Of a stretch of 64,000 bases of DNA, positions 38,400-46,311 are shown one piece after another. The notes under the pieces are model-generated. The model was not told the DNA's origin, did no database searches, and was given only the letters and a program-made list of their open reading frames with translations. Numbering within the stretch: position 1 is the first letter of the stretch; every line of letters starts with the position of its first letter. The position numbers were made by a program, and so were the translations under genes. The stretch is from NCBI GenBank assembly GCA_023300105.1, contig JALZWM010000018.1, positions 18,665 to 82,664 of the forward strand. The letters are read 5' to 3'. Source of the DNA: Hellea sp. (GTDB lineage: Bacteria; Pseudomonadota; Alphaproteobacteria; Caulobacterales; Maricaulaceae).

Positions 38400-38995
38400 G
38401 ACAAAATTGCTCCTCTTTGGCGCAAATAATCCATTACAGGTAGCAGAGACAAGCCCAGTATAGAAAAGAAATCGCCCTCAACGTTTGAAAAAAGCTGAGA
38501 CCCTCGACCTTCAAACCTATAGGCACCGACTGATTCAAGCAAAGTATCACCTTCAGCTTTTAAATAATCATCTAAAAAACTTTCTGTAAAGTCTCGCATT
38601 GTTAATTTAGTCTTCGCAAGATGCCGCCAGACTGGACTTCCATTTTCGCTTATTACAACAGCCCCAATTAGGTAGTGTGTTTGTCCCCGCATCTTCATCA
38701 AGCGTGTTTTTACTTCCGCCATATCTTTAGGCTTATCGAACAAGCGACCACCCATAACCATAATCTGATCAGCGCCAATCACAAGACCTGCCACTTGGCT
38801 ACTGACCCTGACAGACTTAGCCTCAGCTAAAGCATCGGGGATATCTCTTAAATGAGAGTTTTCAGCTAGCATTGAAACTTTTATAGCATTTTCATCAACA
38901 GGACGCGTGATTACCTTGAAATTTATCCCCGCATCCTTAAGAATTTGCCGTCTTATTAAGCTACCAGATGCGAGTATAATGGGTAAATTACTCAT
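38396..38995 (-). CDS. maf: Maf family nucleoside-triphosphate pyrophosphatase
   Basis: Maf/YhdE-type proteins hydrolyse non-canonical or canonical NTPs to limit misincorporation. The signature ILASGSLIRRQILKDAGI opens the protein, and VIGADQIMV and KPKDMAEVKTRLMKMRGQTHYL follow; YRFEGRGSQLFSNVEGDFFSILGL is the C-terminal block. It overlaps ppsR and aroE by 4 bp on each side. Confidence 0.95.
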   Translation of the reverse strand: MSNLPIILASGSLIRRQILKDAGINFKVITRPVDENAIKVSMLAENSHLRDIPDALAEAKSVRVSSQVAGLVIGADQIMVMGGRLFDKPKDMAEVKTRLMKMRGQTHYLIGAVVISENGSPVWRHLAKTKLTMRDFTESFLDDYLKAEGDTLLESVGAYRFEGRGSQLFSNVEGDFFSILGLSLLPVMDYLRQRGAILS

Positions 38996-39828
38996 GAAGA
39001 TTTATACGTCTGATATGCGTTAATAATTTGCGCCGAAGTTTCTTCAATAGATTTTCGAGTAACGTCAATTACTTTATATCCCTTTTTAAGAAACATACGT
39101 TTCGCTTCACGCATTTCGTCACGAACTCTATCAACATCAATATAATCTGTCTGTTCATTTTGTTTTAGGCCCATAAGACGTTGCTCTCTAATTTGAACGA
39201 TACGGTCAGGTGAAGCAACAAGACCAACTATAAATGGAGTGTGAAAACCATCTAAAATAGTGGGTAACGGTGCATTTGGAACTAATGGGATATTTCCTGC
39301 TCTAAAACCTCGGTTTGCCAAGTAAATGCATGTTGGTGTTTTAGATGTCCGGCTAATACCTAATAATATAATCTCAGCATTACGTAGACCAGGAACATTT
39401 TGACCATCATCGTGCGCCATCGCAAAATCTAAAGCTTCTATACGATTATAATATTCAGCATCTAAAGTTCTTTGAGCGCCGATCTCGCTAATCATGGACG
39501 CACCTAAATATCGACCTAAGATAGATAAAGTAGGGTCAAGTATAGATATAGCTGGTATGTTTAGTTCTGCACAACGTTTCTCTAAAAATTTTCGTCTTTC
39601 TGGGTTTACTAGAGTGTATAAGACTATTCCAGGTTTAGCTTCAATCTGAGCTAAACTAGATTCCATTTGACGTTCGCTTCTGACCAATGTGTGTAAATGT
39701 TCTAAAGCTGTAGCATTACGAAATTGAGCTGTTGAAGCTTTCATCATAGCAACAAGTGTTTCCCCTGTAGAATCAGAGACTAAGTGCACATGGAAATATA
39801 TCGCAATATTTTTATTTGGTTCTGACAT
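38992..39828 (-). CDS. ppsR: PEP synthase/PPDK regulatory kinase-phosphorylase (DUF299)
   Basis: The DUF299 family reversibly phosphorylates pyruvate,phosphate dikinase or PEP synthase. Core blocks are HLVSDSTGETL, the P-loop-like ILLGISRTSKTPTCIYLAN(RG) and NVPLVPNA-like NIPLVPNAPLP. The track start at 39882 adds 18 unlikely residues; ATG 39828 (MSEPNKNIAIYFHVHLVSDSTG) has AGGTG upstream and is preferred. In Caulobacter the homologue flanks Cori, and here too the predicted origin begins directly upstream. It leads the operon to dnaQ. Confidence 0.94.
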   Translation of the reverse strand: MSEPNKNIAIYFHVHLVSDSTGETLVAMMKASTAQFRNATALEHLHTLVRSERQMESSLAQIEAKPGIVLYTLVNPERRKFLEKRCAELNIPAISILDPTLSILGRYLGASMISEIGAQRTLDAEYYNRIEALDFAMAHDDGQNVPGLRNAEIILLGISRTSKTPTCIYLANRGFRAGNIPLVPNAPLPTILDGFHTPFIVGLVASPDRIVQIREQRLMGLKQNEQTDYIDVDRVRDEMREAKRMFLKKGYKVIDVTRKSIEETSAQIINAYQTYKSS

Positions 39829-39872
39829 TAAACACCTGAAGTTTGATTCCACATACTCGCATTTCAATATTC

Positions 39873-39881
39873 TTGTCCACA
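39873..39881 (+). promoter_or_regulatory. DnaA-box-like site TTGTCCACA
   Basis: One mismatch to TTATCCACA, inside the predicted origin on the ppsR side. Confidence 0.6.
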
Positions 39882-40094
39882 ATTAGAGAATCAAATAAGT
39901 AATCTCTGAAATATATGAAGAAAACCAATTTATACTAACAGCACCATACATCTGTTAAATATTAAAATATAATACACTGAATCCTAGGGATAAAATGTAT
40001 CATTTAAATAATCCAGAAAACTGTACTTAATTTTACCTATAAAAATCAATGTTTTAGAATGTCTAAATATTTTATTAAAGCAAAAATACGAGAA

Positions 40095-40103
40095 CTATCC
40101 ACA
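40095..40103 (+). promoter_or_regulatory. DnaA-box-like site CTATCCACA
   Basis: One mismatch to TTATCCACA, inside the predicted origin, about 40 bp before the CtrA box. Confidence 0.6.
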
Positions 40104-40143
40104 TAGAACTTATAAACCTAAATACAATAAATTTTAACCTTAA

Positions 40144-40158
40144 TTAATAAAGGGTTAA
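40144..40158. promoter_or_regulatory. CtrA binding site TTAA-N7-TTAA
   Basis: TTAATAAAGGGTTAA is a perfect TTAA-N7-TTAA match. Two more TTAA half sites just upstream (40134, 40140) make a dense cluster. In Caulobacter CtrA bound at such sites silences the origin and controls the hemE promoter. Confidence 0.7.
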
Positions 40159-40252
40159 AAGCATCAACATATACCTCCTTCTAACACTATCACTACTTAT
40201 AAAAAATATATAAGAAGAAGAATACCAAAGCGGATAAAATGGTTCATAAATT

Positions 40253-41287
40253 TTGACATCAAGTATTTTAAAAGTCTTATCAGGCGAAAAACAAGAAATA
40301 TCACCTATATGGATGATGAGACAAGCAGGTCGGCATTTACCTGAATATTTAGCTGTACGCGAAACAGCAAAAGATTTTATAGATTTTTGCTTTACGCCAG
40401 AAAAAGCAGCTGAAGTAACATTACAGCCAGTTGAACGTTACGATATGGATGCTGCTATATTATTTGCTGATATTCTTTTAATACCAATCGGATTGGGTCG
40501 GGAAGTAAAGTTTATCAAAGGTGTAGGACCTGTTTTAAATCCAATAGAGCCTAAAGACATAGCTAAACTAACTATAAATAGTGCAGCTGATAAGATATCG
40601 CCTGTTTATGATACAATAAACCGTGTAAAACGTAGATTAAATAAAGATAAAGCGCTTATCGGATTTTGTGGTGGTCCATGGACTGTTGCAACTTATATGA
40701 TTGAAGGAAGAGGCTCTCCAAATAAAGAAGTTGCAAAACGTTTTGCATATGAAAATTCTGAGGCTATGAATGATTTATTAGAGGCCCTTACTTTATCAAG
40801 TGCAGAATATCTAATTAATCAAGCTAAAGCTGGGGTTGATGTTTTAAAAATATTCGAAAGTTGGGCGGAAGGATTATCTCCTGATTTATTTGAACGTTTA
40901 GTTATAAAACCTACTAAGAAAATAATTTCTTTAGTTAGAGATGCCGGTATCGATAATCCCATCATCGGCTTCCCTCGTGGTGCAGGTTTAAATGCTGTAC
41001 GTTATGCTAAGCTTACAAATGTTACAGGTTTAGCAATAGGAACTGATACTCCCTTAGATACAGTTAGAGATTATCTTCCTGAAAATATGCCTTATCAAGG
41101 TAATTTAGATCCATTAGCACTTCGCGTTGGCGGAGATGTGTTACGTAAAGCCGTTCAAACGGTGATTGATACAGCGAGAGGTCCTCATATTTTTAATTTA
41201 GGTCATGGTGTTTCGCCTGATGTAAAAATTGAAAATGTTCATGCTGTGATTAATCATGTGCGTATGGGTGAGGGAAATTATGTCTGA
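40253..41287 (+). CDS. hemE: Uroporphyrinogen decarboxylase
   Basis: HemE converts uroporphyrinogen III to coproporphyrinogen III in heme synthesis. Motifs are PIWMMRQAGRHLPEY, ADILLIPIGLG, GFCGGPWTVATYMIEGRGS and NLGHGVSPDV. The start is a TTG: an in-frame stop lies two codons upstream and no ATG precedes the family-typical N-terminus. No good ribosome-binding site is seen. The gene leaves the predicted origin rightward and overlaps hemJ by 8 bp. Coding sequence is notably AT-rich at third positions. Confidence 0.96.
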   Translation: MTSSILKVLSGEKQEISPIWMMRQAGRHLPEYLAVRETAKDFIDFCFTPEKAAEVTLQPVERYDMDAAILFADILLIPIGLGREVKFIKGVGPVLNPIEPKDIAKLTINSAADKISPVYDTINRVKRRLNKDKALIGFCGGPWTVATYMIEGRGSPNKEVAKRFAYENSEAMNDLLEALTLSSAEYLINQAKAGVDVLKIFESWAEGLSPDLFERLVIKPTKKIISLVRDAGIDNPIIGFPRGAGLNAVRYAKLTNVTGLAIGTDTPLDTVRDYLPENMPYQGNLDPLALRVGGDVLRKAVQTVIDTARGPHIFNLGHGVSPDVKIENVHAVINHVRMGEGNYV

Positions 41288-41717
41288 TTTTTATAACTGG
41301 GCTAAAGCCCTACATTTGATTGCAGTTATATTCTGGATGGCTGGATTACTATATTTACCAAGACTTTTTGTTTATCATAGTCAATCTGAAATAGGCGGTG
41401 AACTTGAAATTAAAATGCTTGAAGCTGAGCAAAAGCTGATGCGTATTATTATGAACCCTGCAATGATTACTTCATTTATATTTGGATTGGTATTAATTGG
41501 TTACAATACTTCCAATTTAACAAGCACCATATGGTTACCTGTAAAATTACTACTTGTGTTTAGTTTAATGGGATACCATATTTTTTTATCTAAACAGAAA
41601 AAACTGTTTGCGGCCGGCATGAGACCAAAATCTGAAAAGTTTTTTAGACAAATTAATGAAGTTCCTGCAATTTTAACAATTATTATTGTTATAATGGTTA
41701 TAGTTAAACCCTTCTAA
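41280..41717 (+). CDS. hemJ: Protoporphyrinogen oxidase HemJ
   Basis: HemJ is the membrane-bound protoporphyrinogen IX oxidase of most proteobacteria. The short protein has four hydrophobic helices and conserved features WAKALHLIAVIFWMAGLLYLPRLFVYH with the essential His, and a late KLLLVFSLMGYH helix. The start at 41280 (MSDFYNWAKALH) overlaps the hemE end; the track's upstream start lies within hemE and is less likely. The pair forms a heme operon ahead of rho. Confidence 0.93.
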   Translation: MSDFYNWAKALHLIAVIFWMAGLLYLPRLFVYHSQSEIGGELEIKMLEAEQKLMRIIMNPAMITSFIFGLVLIGYNTSNLTSTIWLPVKLLLVFSLMGYHIFLSKQKKLFAAGMRPKSEKFFRQINEVPAILTIIIVIMVIVKPF

Positions 41718-41759
41718 AAGCCTTGACGCTTAATATTTTGCCGATTAAGGGCAAACATA

Positions 41760-41825
41760 ATGATCGTCCTGATCATCTTCTCTTCCATAATTAGCACCAT
41801 AGCTGAAGAGATTTTCCTATATTAA
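41760..41825 (+). CDS. Possible rho leader peptide (21 aa)
   Basis: The ATG at 41760 is preceded by AAGGG at good spacing and opens a 21-codon hydrophobic frame (MIVLIIFSSIISTIAEEIF...) that stops 9 bp before the rho start. E. coli rho also has a leader (rhoL) involved in autogenous attenuation, but there is no sequence similarity that I can claim, so this may be a chance ORF. Confidence 0.3.
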   Translation: MIVLIIFSSIISTIAEEIFLY

Positions 41826-41834
41826 TGGATTACC

Positions 41835-43133
41835 ATGTCAGACACACTAAAATTAGATTTGGAGACAATGACATCTCTTAGTCTTCAAGATTTAAAAAAT
41901 TTAAAACCAGCAGAATTAATAGAATTTGCTGAAGAAGTAGGTCTTGAAAATGCAGGTTCAATGCGAAAACAGGATATTTTCGTTCGCGTTATGAAAGATT
42001 TAGCGGAAGATGAAATTCAAATTAATGGAGGGGGAGTTTTAGAAGTTCTACAAGACGGATTTGGCTTTTTAAGAGCACCTGAAGCAAATTATCTACCAGG
42101 CCCAGACGACATTTATGTTAGTATGGATCAAGTTCGTAAATTAGGTCTTCGTACAGGTGATACAGTATCAGGACAAATTAGAAGTCCGCAGGAAAATGAG
42201 CGTTATTTTGCCTTAACAACTGTTAAGTCAATGAATTTTGGGACGCCTGAACAAGCCCGTAATAAGGCACATTTTGATAGTCTAACACCACTATATCCTG
42301 ATCAACGTTTCCAAATGGAAATTGAAGATCCAACAGCTAAAGATATTTCTGGCAGAATAATTGATATAGTTTCACCTATTGGCAAAGGTCAGAGAGCTTT
42401 AATAGTTGCGCCTCCGCGCACTGGTAAAACTGTTCTTCTTCAAAATATTGCACATTCTATAGAAAAAAATCATCCTGAATGTTACGTCTTAGTTCTCTTA
42501 ATTGATGAACGTCCAGAAGAGGTAACAGATATGCAACGCTCTGTTAAAGGCGAAGTAGTATCTTCAACTTTTGATGAGCCAGCTACGCGCCACGTTCAAG
42601 TTGCAGAGATGGTAATTCAAAAAGCAAAACGCTTAACTGAACATGGTAAAGATGTTGTAATTTTACTTGATTCAATCACCAGACTGGGCCGTGCCTACAA
42701 CACAGTTGTTCCAAGTTCAGGTAAAGTTCTAACTGGTGGTGTTGATGCAAACGCACTCCAACGCCCAAAACGCTTTTTTGGCGCAGCGCGAAATATAGAA
42801 GAAGGGGGCTCACTCACAATCATTGCAACAGCTTTAATTGAAACAGGATCCCGTATGGATGAAGTTATATTTGAAGAATTTAAAGGTACAGGTAATTCTG
42901 AAATTGTTCTTGATCGTAAAGTAGCTGATAAACGTATTTTCCCAGCTATAGATATAACAAAATCAGGAACACGTAAGGAAGAGCTTCTTTTGGCTCCTAT
43001 GGAGTTACAAAAGACTTACGTCCTAAGACGGATTTTAAATCCGATGGGAACAATGGACGCAATTGAATTTTTATTGTCTAAATTAAAAGATAGCAAAACT
43101 AATTCAGACTTCTTTGACAGTATGAATACTTGA
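41835..43133 (+). CDS. rho: Transcription termination factor Rho
   Basis: Rho is the hexameric RNA helicase that ends transcription. The N-terminal domain ([28 protein letters not shown]) is followed by a cold-shock-like RNA-binding fold ([23 protein letters not shown]), Walker [12 protein letters not shown], Walker [16 protein letters not shown] and the Q/R-loop [20 protein letters not shown]. The length of 432 aa is typical. It is the third gene of the hemE-hemJ-rho run, and a weak AT-rich inverted repeat (TTTTTCTGAT / ATCAGGAAAAA, near 43134-43157) follows it. Confidence 0.97.
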   Translation: MSDTLKLDLETMTSLSLQDLKNLKPAELIEFAEEVGLENAGSMRKQDIFVRVMKDLAEDEIQINGGGVLEVLQDGFGFLRAPEANYLPGPDDIYVSMDQVRKLGLRTGDTVSGQIRSPQENERYFALTTVKSMNFGTPEQARNKAHFDSLTPLYPDQRFQMEIEDPTAKDISGRIIDIVSPIGKGQRALIVAPPRTGKTVLLQNIAHSIEKNHPECYVLVLLIDERPEEVTDMQRSVKGEVVSSTFDEPATRHVQVAEMVIQKAKRLTEHGKDVVILLDSITRLGRAYNTVVPSSGKVLTGGVDANALQRPKRFFGAARNIEEGGSLTIIATALIETGSRMDEVIFEEFKGTGNSEIVLDRKVADKRIFPAIDITKSGTRKEELLLAPMELQKTYVLRRILNPMGTMDAIEFLLSKLKDSKTNSDFFDSMNT

Positions 43134-43169
43134 TATTTTTCTGATAAATCAGGAAAAATAAATTTAATT

Positions 43170-44183
43170 ATGTCTATGAACATTCTTATTTTTGGCGCGG
43201 GTTCAATCGGGTGTTATCTTGGTGGTCAACTTTTAAATGCTGGGTGTAATGTAACTTTACTTGGACGAGAAAAGTTAAAGAAGGATATTTTAAAAAATGG
43301 CCTAACTTTAACTCATTTTACTCGTGATACAATTTACCTTGGAAGCAGTGCTATTAAGTTTACAACGAATGAGAATTCTGTTGGTAAAGCGGACATTATT
43401 ATTGTCACAGTAAAATCTCAAGACACAATGTTAACTGCACTAACTATTGCAAAATTTGTACAAACCAACGCATTAATTATAAGCTTCCAAAACGGGGTTA
43501 GTAACGTAGGCGTTTTAAATCAGTACCTTCTACACAACAAGGTGCTTGGCGGAGTAGTCCCTTTTAATGTTACAGGAACGGGGCCTGGTAAGTTTCATTG
43601 TGGAACTGAAGGTGACTTAAGTGTGCAGAGCGGAGATATCCGTTTAGACCAACTTGTGAAAGCCTTTGCTATTTCAGAACAGGGTTTAGATCTCTACGAT
43701 GATATAATTGCTATCCAATGGGGGAAGCTCTTAGTTAATCTCAATAATGCTCTTAATACTTTAACAGGCGGAACTTTACGTAGCGGTTTAATGCAGCGTG
43801 ATTACCGAAAGGTACTAGCTAAACTTATTGAAGAGGGACTTTATGTTGTAAGGGCTTCAGGTGTTGAACCTGCTAATTTTGGTAAAGCATCTGCTGATAA
43901 AATGATTAAAGTTTTACGTCTTCCAAACATTATATACAGAATTATCATGAATAAAATCGTGAAAATTGATGCAAGTGCACGTTCATCTATGTTGGATGAT
44001 CTTGAGATGGGAAGACATGCGGAGGTCGATTACCTACAGGGCGCTATTGTAAAGCTTGCAAAACAGATGGGCAAAAATGCTCCCTATAATGAGAAAATTT
44101 TAAATCTCGTAAATCAAGCCTTTGTAGATGGTAAATCACCATATTTATTAGGTACAGATTTATGTCGTGAATTGGGAATTTGA
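43170..44183 (+). CDS. 2-dehydropantoate 2-reductase family protein
   Basis: The ketopantoate reductase fold is clear: N-terminal GAGSIGCYLGGQLLNAG Rossmann motif, IIVTVKSQDT, ALIISFQNGVSN, and a helical C-terminal domain with WGKLLVNLNNALNTLTG carrying the catalytic-type Lys. It would reduce 2-dehydropantoate to pantoate for CoA synthesis, though PanE-like paralogues with other substrates exist. The gene is as AT-rich as rho and lies 36 bp after it. Either M1 or M3 (4 nt later in sense) could start translation. Confidence 0.85.
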   Translation: MSMNILIFGAGSIGCYLGGQLLNAGCNVTLLGREKLKKDILKNGLTLTHFTRDTIYLGSSAIKFTTNENSVGKADIIIVTVKSQDTMLTALTIAKFVQTNALIISFQNGVSNVGVLNQYLLHNKVLGGVVPFNVTGTGPGKFHCGTEGDLSVQSGDIRLDQLVKAFAISEQGLDLYDDIIAIQWGKLLVNLNNALNTLTGGTLRSGLMQRDYRKVLAKLIEEGLYVVRASGVEPANFGKASADKMIKVLRLPNIIYRIIMNKIVKIDASARSSMLDDLEMGRHAEVDYLQGAIVKLAKQMGKNAPYNEKILNLVNQAFVDGKSPYLLGTDLCRELGI

Positions 44184-44210
44184 CTTAATTGTGATGTGTA
44201 AAAAATAAAG

Positions 44211-44256
44211 TGGCGACATTACGTAAACTGGGAGTGGTTATCACGTAACGTCGCCA
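44211..44256. repeat. 14-bp imperfect inverted repeat
   Basis: TGGCGACATTACGT and ACGTAACGTCGCCA pair with one mismatch around an 18-bp spacer, 27 bp past the panE-like stop. No T-run follows. It could be a terminator, an operator or a small mobile-element remnant. Confidence 0.55.
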
Positions 44257-44329
44257 TCATGCGCAATATCTAATGTAATCCAATAACCTTTGGGGAAAAA
44301 GGTGGATAAGATGCTTGCGTTGATACTAT

Positions 44330-44805
44330 TTAAGCAGCTTTGGCCTTACCGTTAGGTTTTGAATTGATTAAATTTGATTCATTAAAAGAAATTATTTTTG
44401 GTTTCTAAGCTTCTGGCAGTTCACGTTTTAGTGAGATAATTAAGAGACCATTTTTAAGATCTGCCCCTTCTACAAGAATATGATCAGCTAATTGAAAGCA
44501 CCGATCAAAACTGCGTTCGGCTATGCCGTGATGAAGGTATTCTGTTGCGTCATTATCTGATGTGCTTATGCGCGCTCCTGTAACTTTTAGCACATTTTCA
44601 TGACTTTCTATTTCTAGCTCATTTAATGAAAATCCAGCAATAGCGAGGTTGATTTTTTATGAGTGTTTTCAGTAAGTTAAATAACATTATAGGGCTGGTA
44701 ACTATTTCCAGCATTAACCTGTTGAGTCGCTGAATTTATCAAATTAGCCATTCTATCAAATCCAACAAAAGAATGGTAAAGTGGGGTAAAATAATAAAGT
44801 CTCAT
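44330..44805 (-). pseudogene. Hsp20/IbpA small heat-shock protein, decayed
   Basis: Leftward from ATG 44805 (AAGGA upstream) the frame begins MRLYYFTPLYHSFVGFDRMA, an IbpA-type N-terminus, and stops at TAA 44677-44679 in codon 43. A one-base shift in the A-run at 44653-44658 restores the alpha-crystallin domain: KINLAIAGFSLNELEIES, then VLKVTGARIS, YLHHGIAERSFDRCFQLADH and GLLIISLKRELPEA. A second stop, TAG at 44405, is followed by 24 in-frame codons ending KGKAKAA-like NGKAKAA. Two nonsense codons and one frameshift in ~158 codons mean it is inactive. The track ORF 44405..44593 is its middle fragment. Confidence 0.88.
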
Positions 44806-45000
44806 ATTTATTACATCCTTTTACCAATGTAAGTTTAGGCTTTCATTATGAGCAACCTTTCAGTTTCTAGACCCATTATCGGCGCCCCGTAGAAACAGGT
44901 GGGAAGGAGATTTCAGGTTTCAAGAGTAAAAACTGTATTTGAAGTTATCCATAATTAAGTTAGAAACAAATTATAAAGTATAAGACCAACGAAAGTTTTG

Positions 45001-45876
45001 ATGATGATTAAATTTTTAACGGGCTTAGCCCTATCAACTAGCGCACTAAGCCTAGTTGCGTGTTCTGGAGGCTCTCCAACAACAGAAACGAAAGCAGTAG
45101 CAGTTATTGAAAAGGCTGTGGCCTCAAGTACAACGATGGCAGATATAATGTCTCACCCGCGCCGGGCAGAAGAAGCGGCACGCGATCAATATCGTAATCC
45201 CGTTGAAACACTAAAGTTTTTTGAAGTTTCACCAGGTAAAACTGTCGCTGAAATTTGGCCTGGATGGTACACAAATGTAACGGCGCCTTATCTAAAAGAA
45301 AATGGTGGAAAATATGTTGCTGTTCTTTATCCAGAGGGCGTAAGTGACCGACTTGATAAACGTATTGCTGGTTTTAAAGAAAAATATTCTGATGCGGCGG
45401 TATATGGTGATATAGAATATGGAGCTTTTCTAAAAGATTCAGGTCCAATTTTACAGGCTGAATCTGTTGATGTTTTGCTTTCATTCCGTAATGTTCATAA
45501 CTGGATGGGGGGCGGTTATACTGATCAAGCCTATAGCGAATTTTTTAGAGCTTTAAAGCCTGGCGGAATTTTAGGCATAGTAGAGCATCGTCTCCCAGAA
45601 TCTGCAGTTCAAGACCCTAAAGGTTCAACAGGCTATGTCCAAGAATCTTATATGAAGGATATTGCTATACGTGCTGGTTTTGAATTTGTAGAAAGTAGTG
45701 AAATTAATGCTAATCCACGAGATACAGCAGATCACCCTTTTGGTGTTTGGACATTACAGCCGCGTTCTCGTTTACCTAAAGAAGGTAGTGATGAGGCTAA
45801 AGGTTTTGATGCTGAACTCTTCAAAAATATCGGCGAATCTGATCGGGCTACGCTCAAGTTCAGAAAACCTTTTTAG
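45001..45876 (+). CDS. Exported methyltransferase-like lipoprotein (COG4798 type)
   Basis: A lipoprotein signal (FLTGLALSTSALSLVAC) precedes a ~265-residue domain resembling class I SAM methyltransferases of the 'predicted methyltransferase' COG4798 type: MADIMSHPRRAEEAARDQYRNPVETL, KTVAEIWPGWYTNVTAPYL at the SAM-loop position, SVDVLLSFRNVHNWM and ALKPGGILGIVEH. The classical GxGxG loop is replaced by WPGWY. The track start at 44998 is TTG; ATG 45001 or 45004 is more likely. Export of a SAM-dependent enzyme is odd, so it may use another ligand. It faces away from the hsp20 pseudogene and precedes an SCP2 gene. Confidence 0.8.
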   Translation: MMIKFLTGLALSTSALSLVACSGGSPTTETKAVAVIEKAVASSTTMADIMSHPRRAEEAARDQYRNPVETLKFFEVSPGKTVAEIWPGWYTNVTAPYLKENGGKYVAVLYPEGVSDRLDKRIAGFKEKYSDAAVYGDIEYGAFLKDSGPILQAESVDVLLSFRNVHNWMGGGYTDQAYSEFFRALKPGGILGIVEHRLPESAVQDPKGSTGYVQESYMKDIAIRAGFEFVESSEINANPRDTADHPFGVWTLQPRSRLPKEGSDEAKGFDAELFKNIGESDRATLKFRKPF

Positions 45877-45967
45877 AGCTGAAAAATAGAGTTGAAAAAA
45901 AAATAGCACTTTTGGAAGTGAAACCCCATATAGTTTGTAACACTTGCAGATATAAAAGGACATAATT

Positions 45968-46261
45968 ATGGAAAACGCAGATATCGCAACGAAAATGAGC
46001 GAAGCTTTAGAAAAAGCTGGCGGGACTGAAAAGTCAGTGAAATTTGATTTTGGTGATGACGGTTGTGTCTTCGCCTCTGGTACACAAGCGACAACAGAAG
46101 ATAATGATGCGGATTGTACAATCTCCGTTACGAAAGACGATTTCATAGCTTTGGCTGAGGGTAATCTTGACCCAATGATGGCTTTTATGTCTGGTAAACT
46201 CAAAGTAGCAGGCGATATGTCTGTTGCAATGGGTCTTCAGAGCATTTTCTCAAACATGTAA
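45968..46261 (+). CDS. SCP2 sterol-binding-domain protein
   Basis: A 97-residue single-domain protein with the SCP2 pattern: VKFDFGDDGCVFASG, DADCTISVTKDDFIALAEGNLDPMMAFMSGKLKVAGDMSVAMGLQSIF (quoted in part). The domain forms a hydrophobic tunnel for lipids or acyl-CoA. There is no signal peptide, so it is cytosolic. It lies 91 bp after the methyltransferase-like gene and ends at a strong terminator. Confidence 0.93.
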   Translation: MENADIATKMSEALEKAGGTEKSVKFDFGDDGCVFASGTQATTEDNDADCTISVTKDDFIALAEGNLDPMMAFMSGKLKVAGDMSVAMGLQSIFSNM

Positions 46262-46286
46262 GACCCGTAAGGGTTGAACATAATAT

Positions 46287-46309
46287 AGGGGGGCTTTGTC
46301 CCCTTTTTT
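46287..46309 (+). terminator. Rho-independent terminator after the SCP2 gene
   Basis: Stem AGGGG/CCCCT with a ggctttgt loop is followed by six T residues. It ends two bases before the ATG of the next gene. Confidence 0.85.
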
Positions 46310-46311
46310 AT

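Larger units (their letters stand above)
39829..40252. other. oriC: Predicted chromosomal replication origin (Cori-like)
   Basis: This 424-bp, strongly AT-rich gap separates divergent ppsR and hemE, the position of Cori in Caulobacter crescentus. It contains two DnaA-box-like 9-mers one base off TTATCCACA (TTGTCCACA, CTATCCACA), a perfect CtrA box, three GANTC CcrM sites within 140 bp (39845, 39888, 39979) and AT-only tracts such as TATAAAAAATATATAAG near the hemE side that could melt. The strands of ppsR-side genes (left) and hemE-side genes (right) also run away from it. No gene or RNA is evident inside. Confidence 0.85.
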
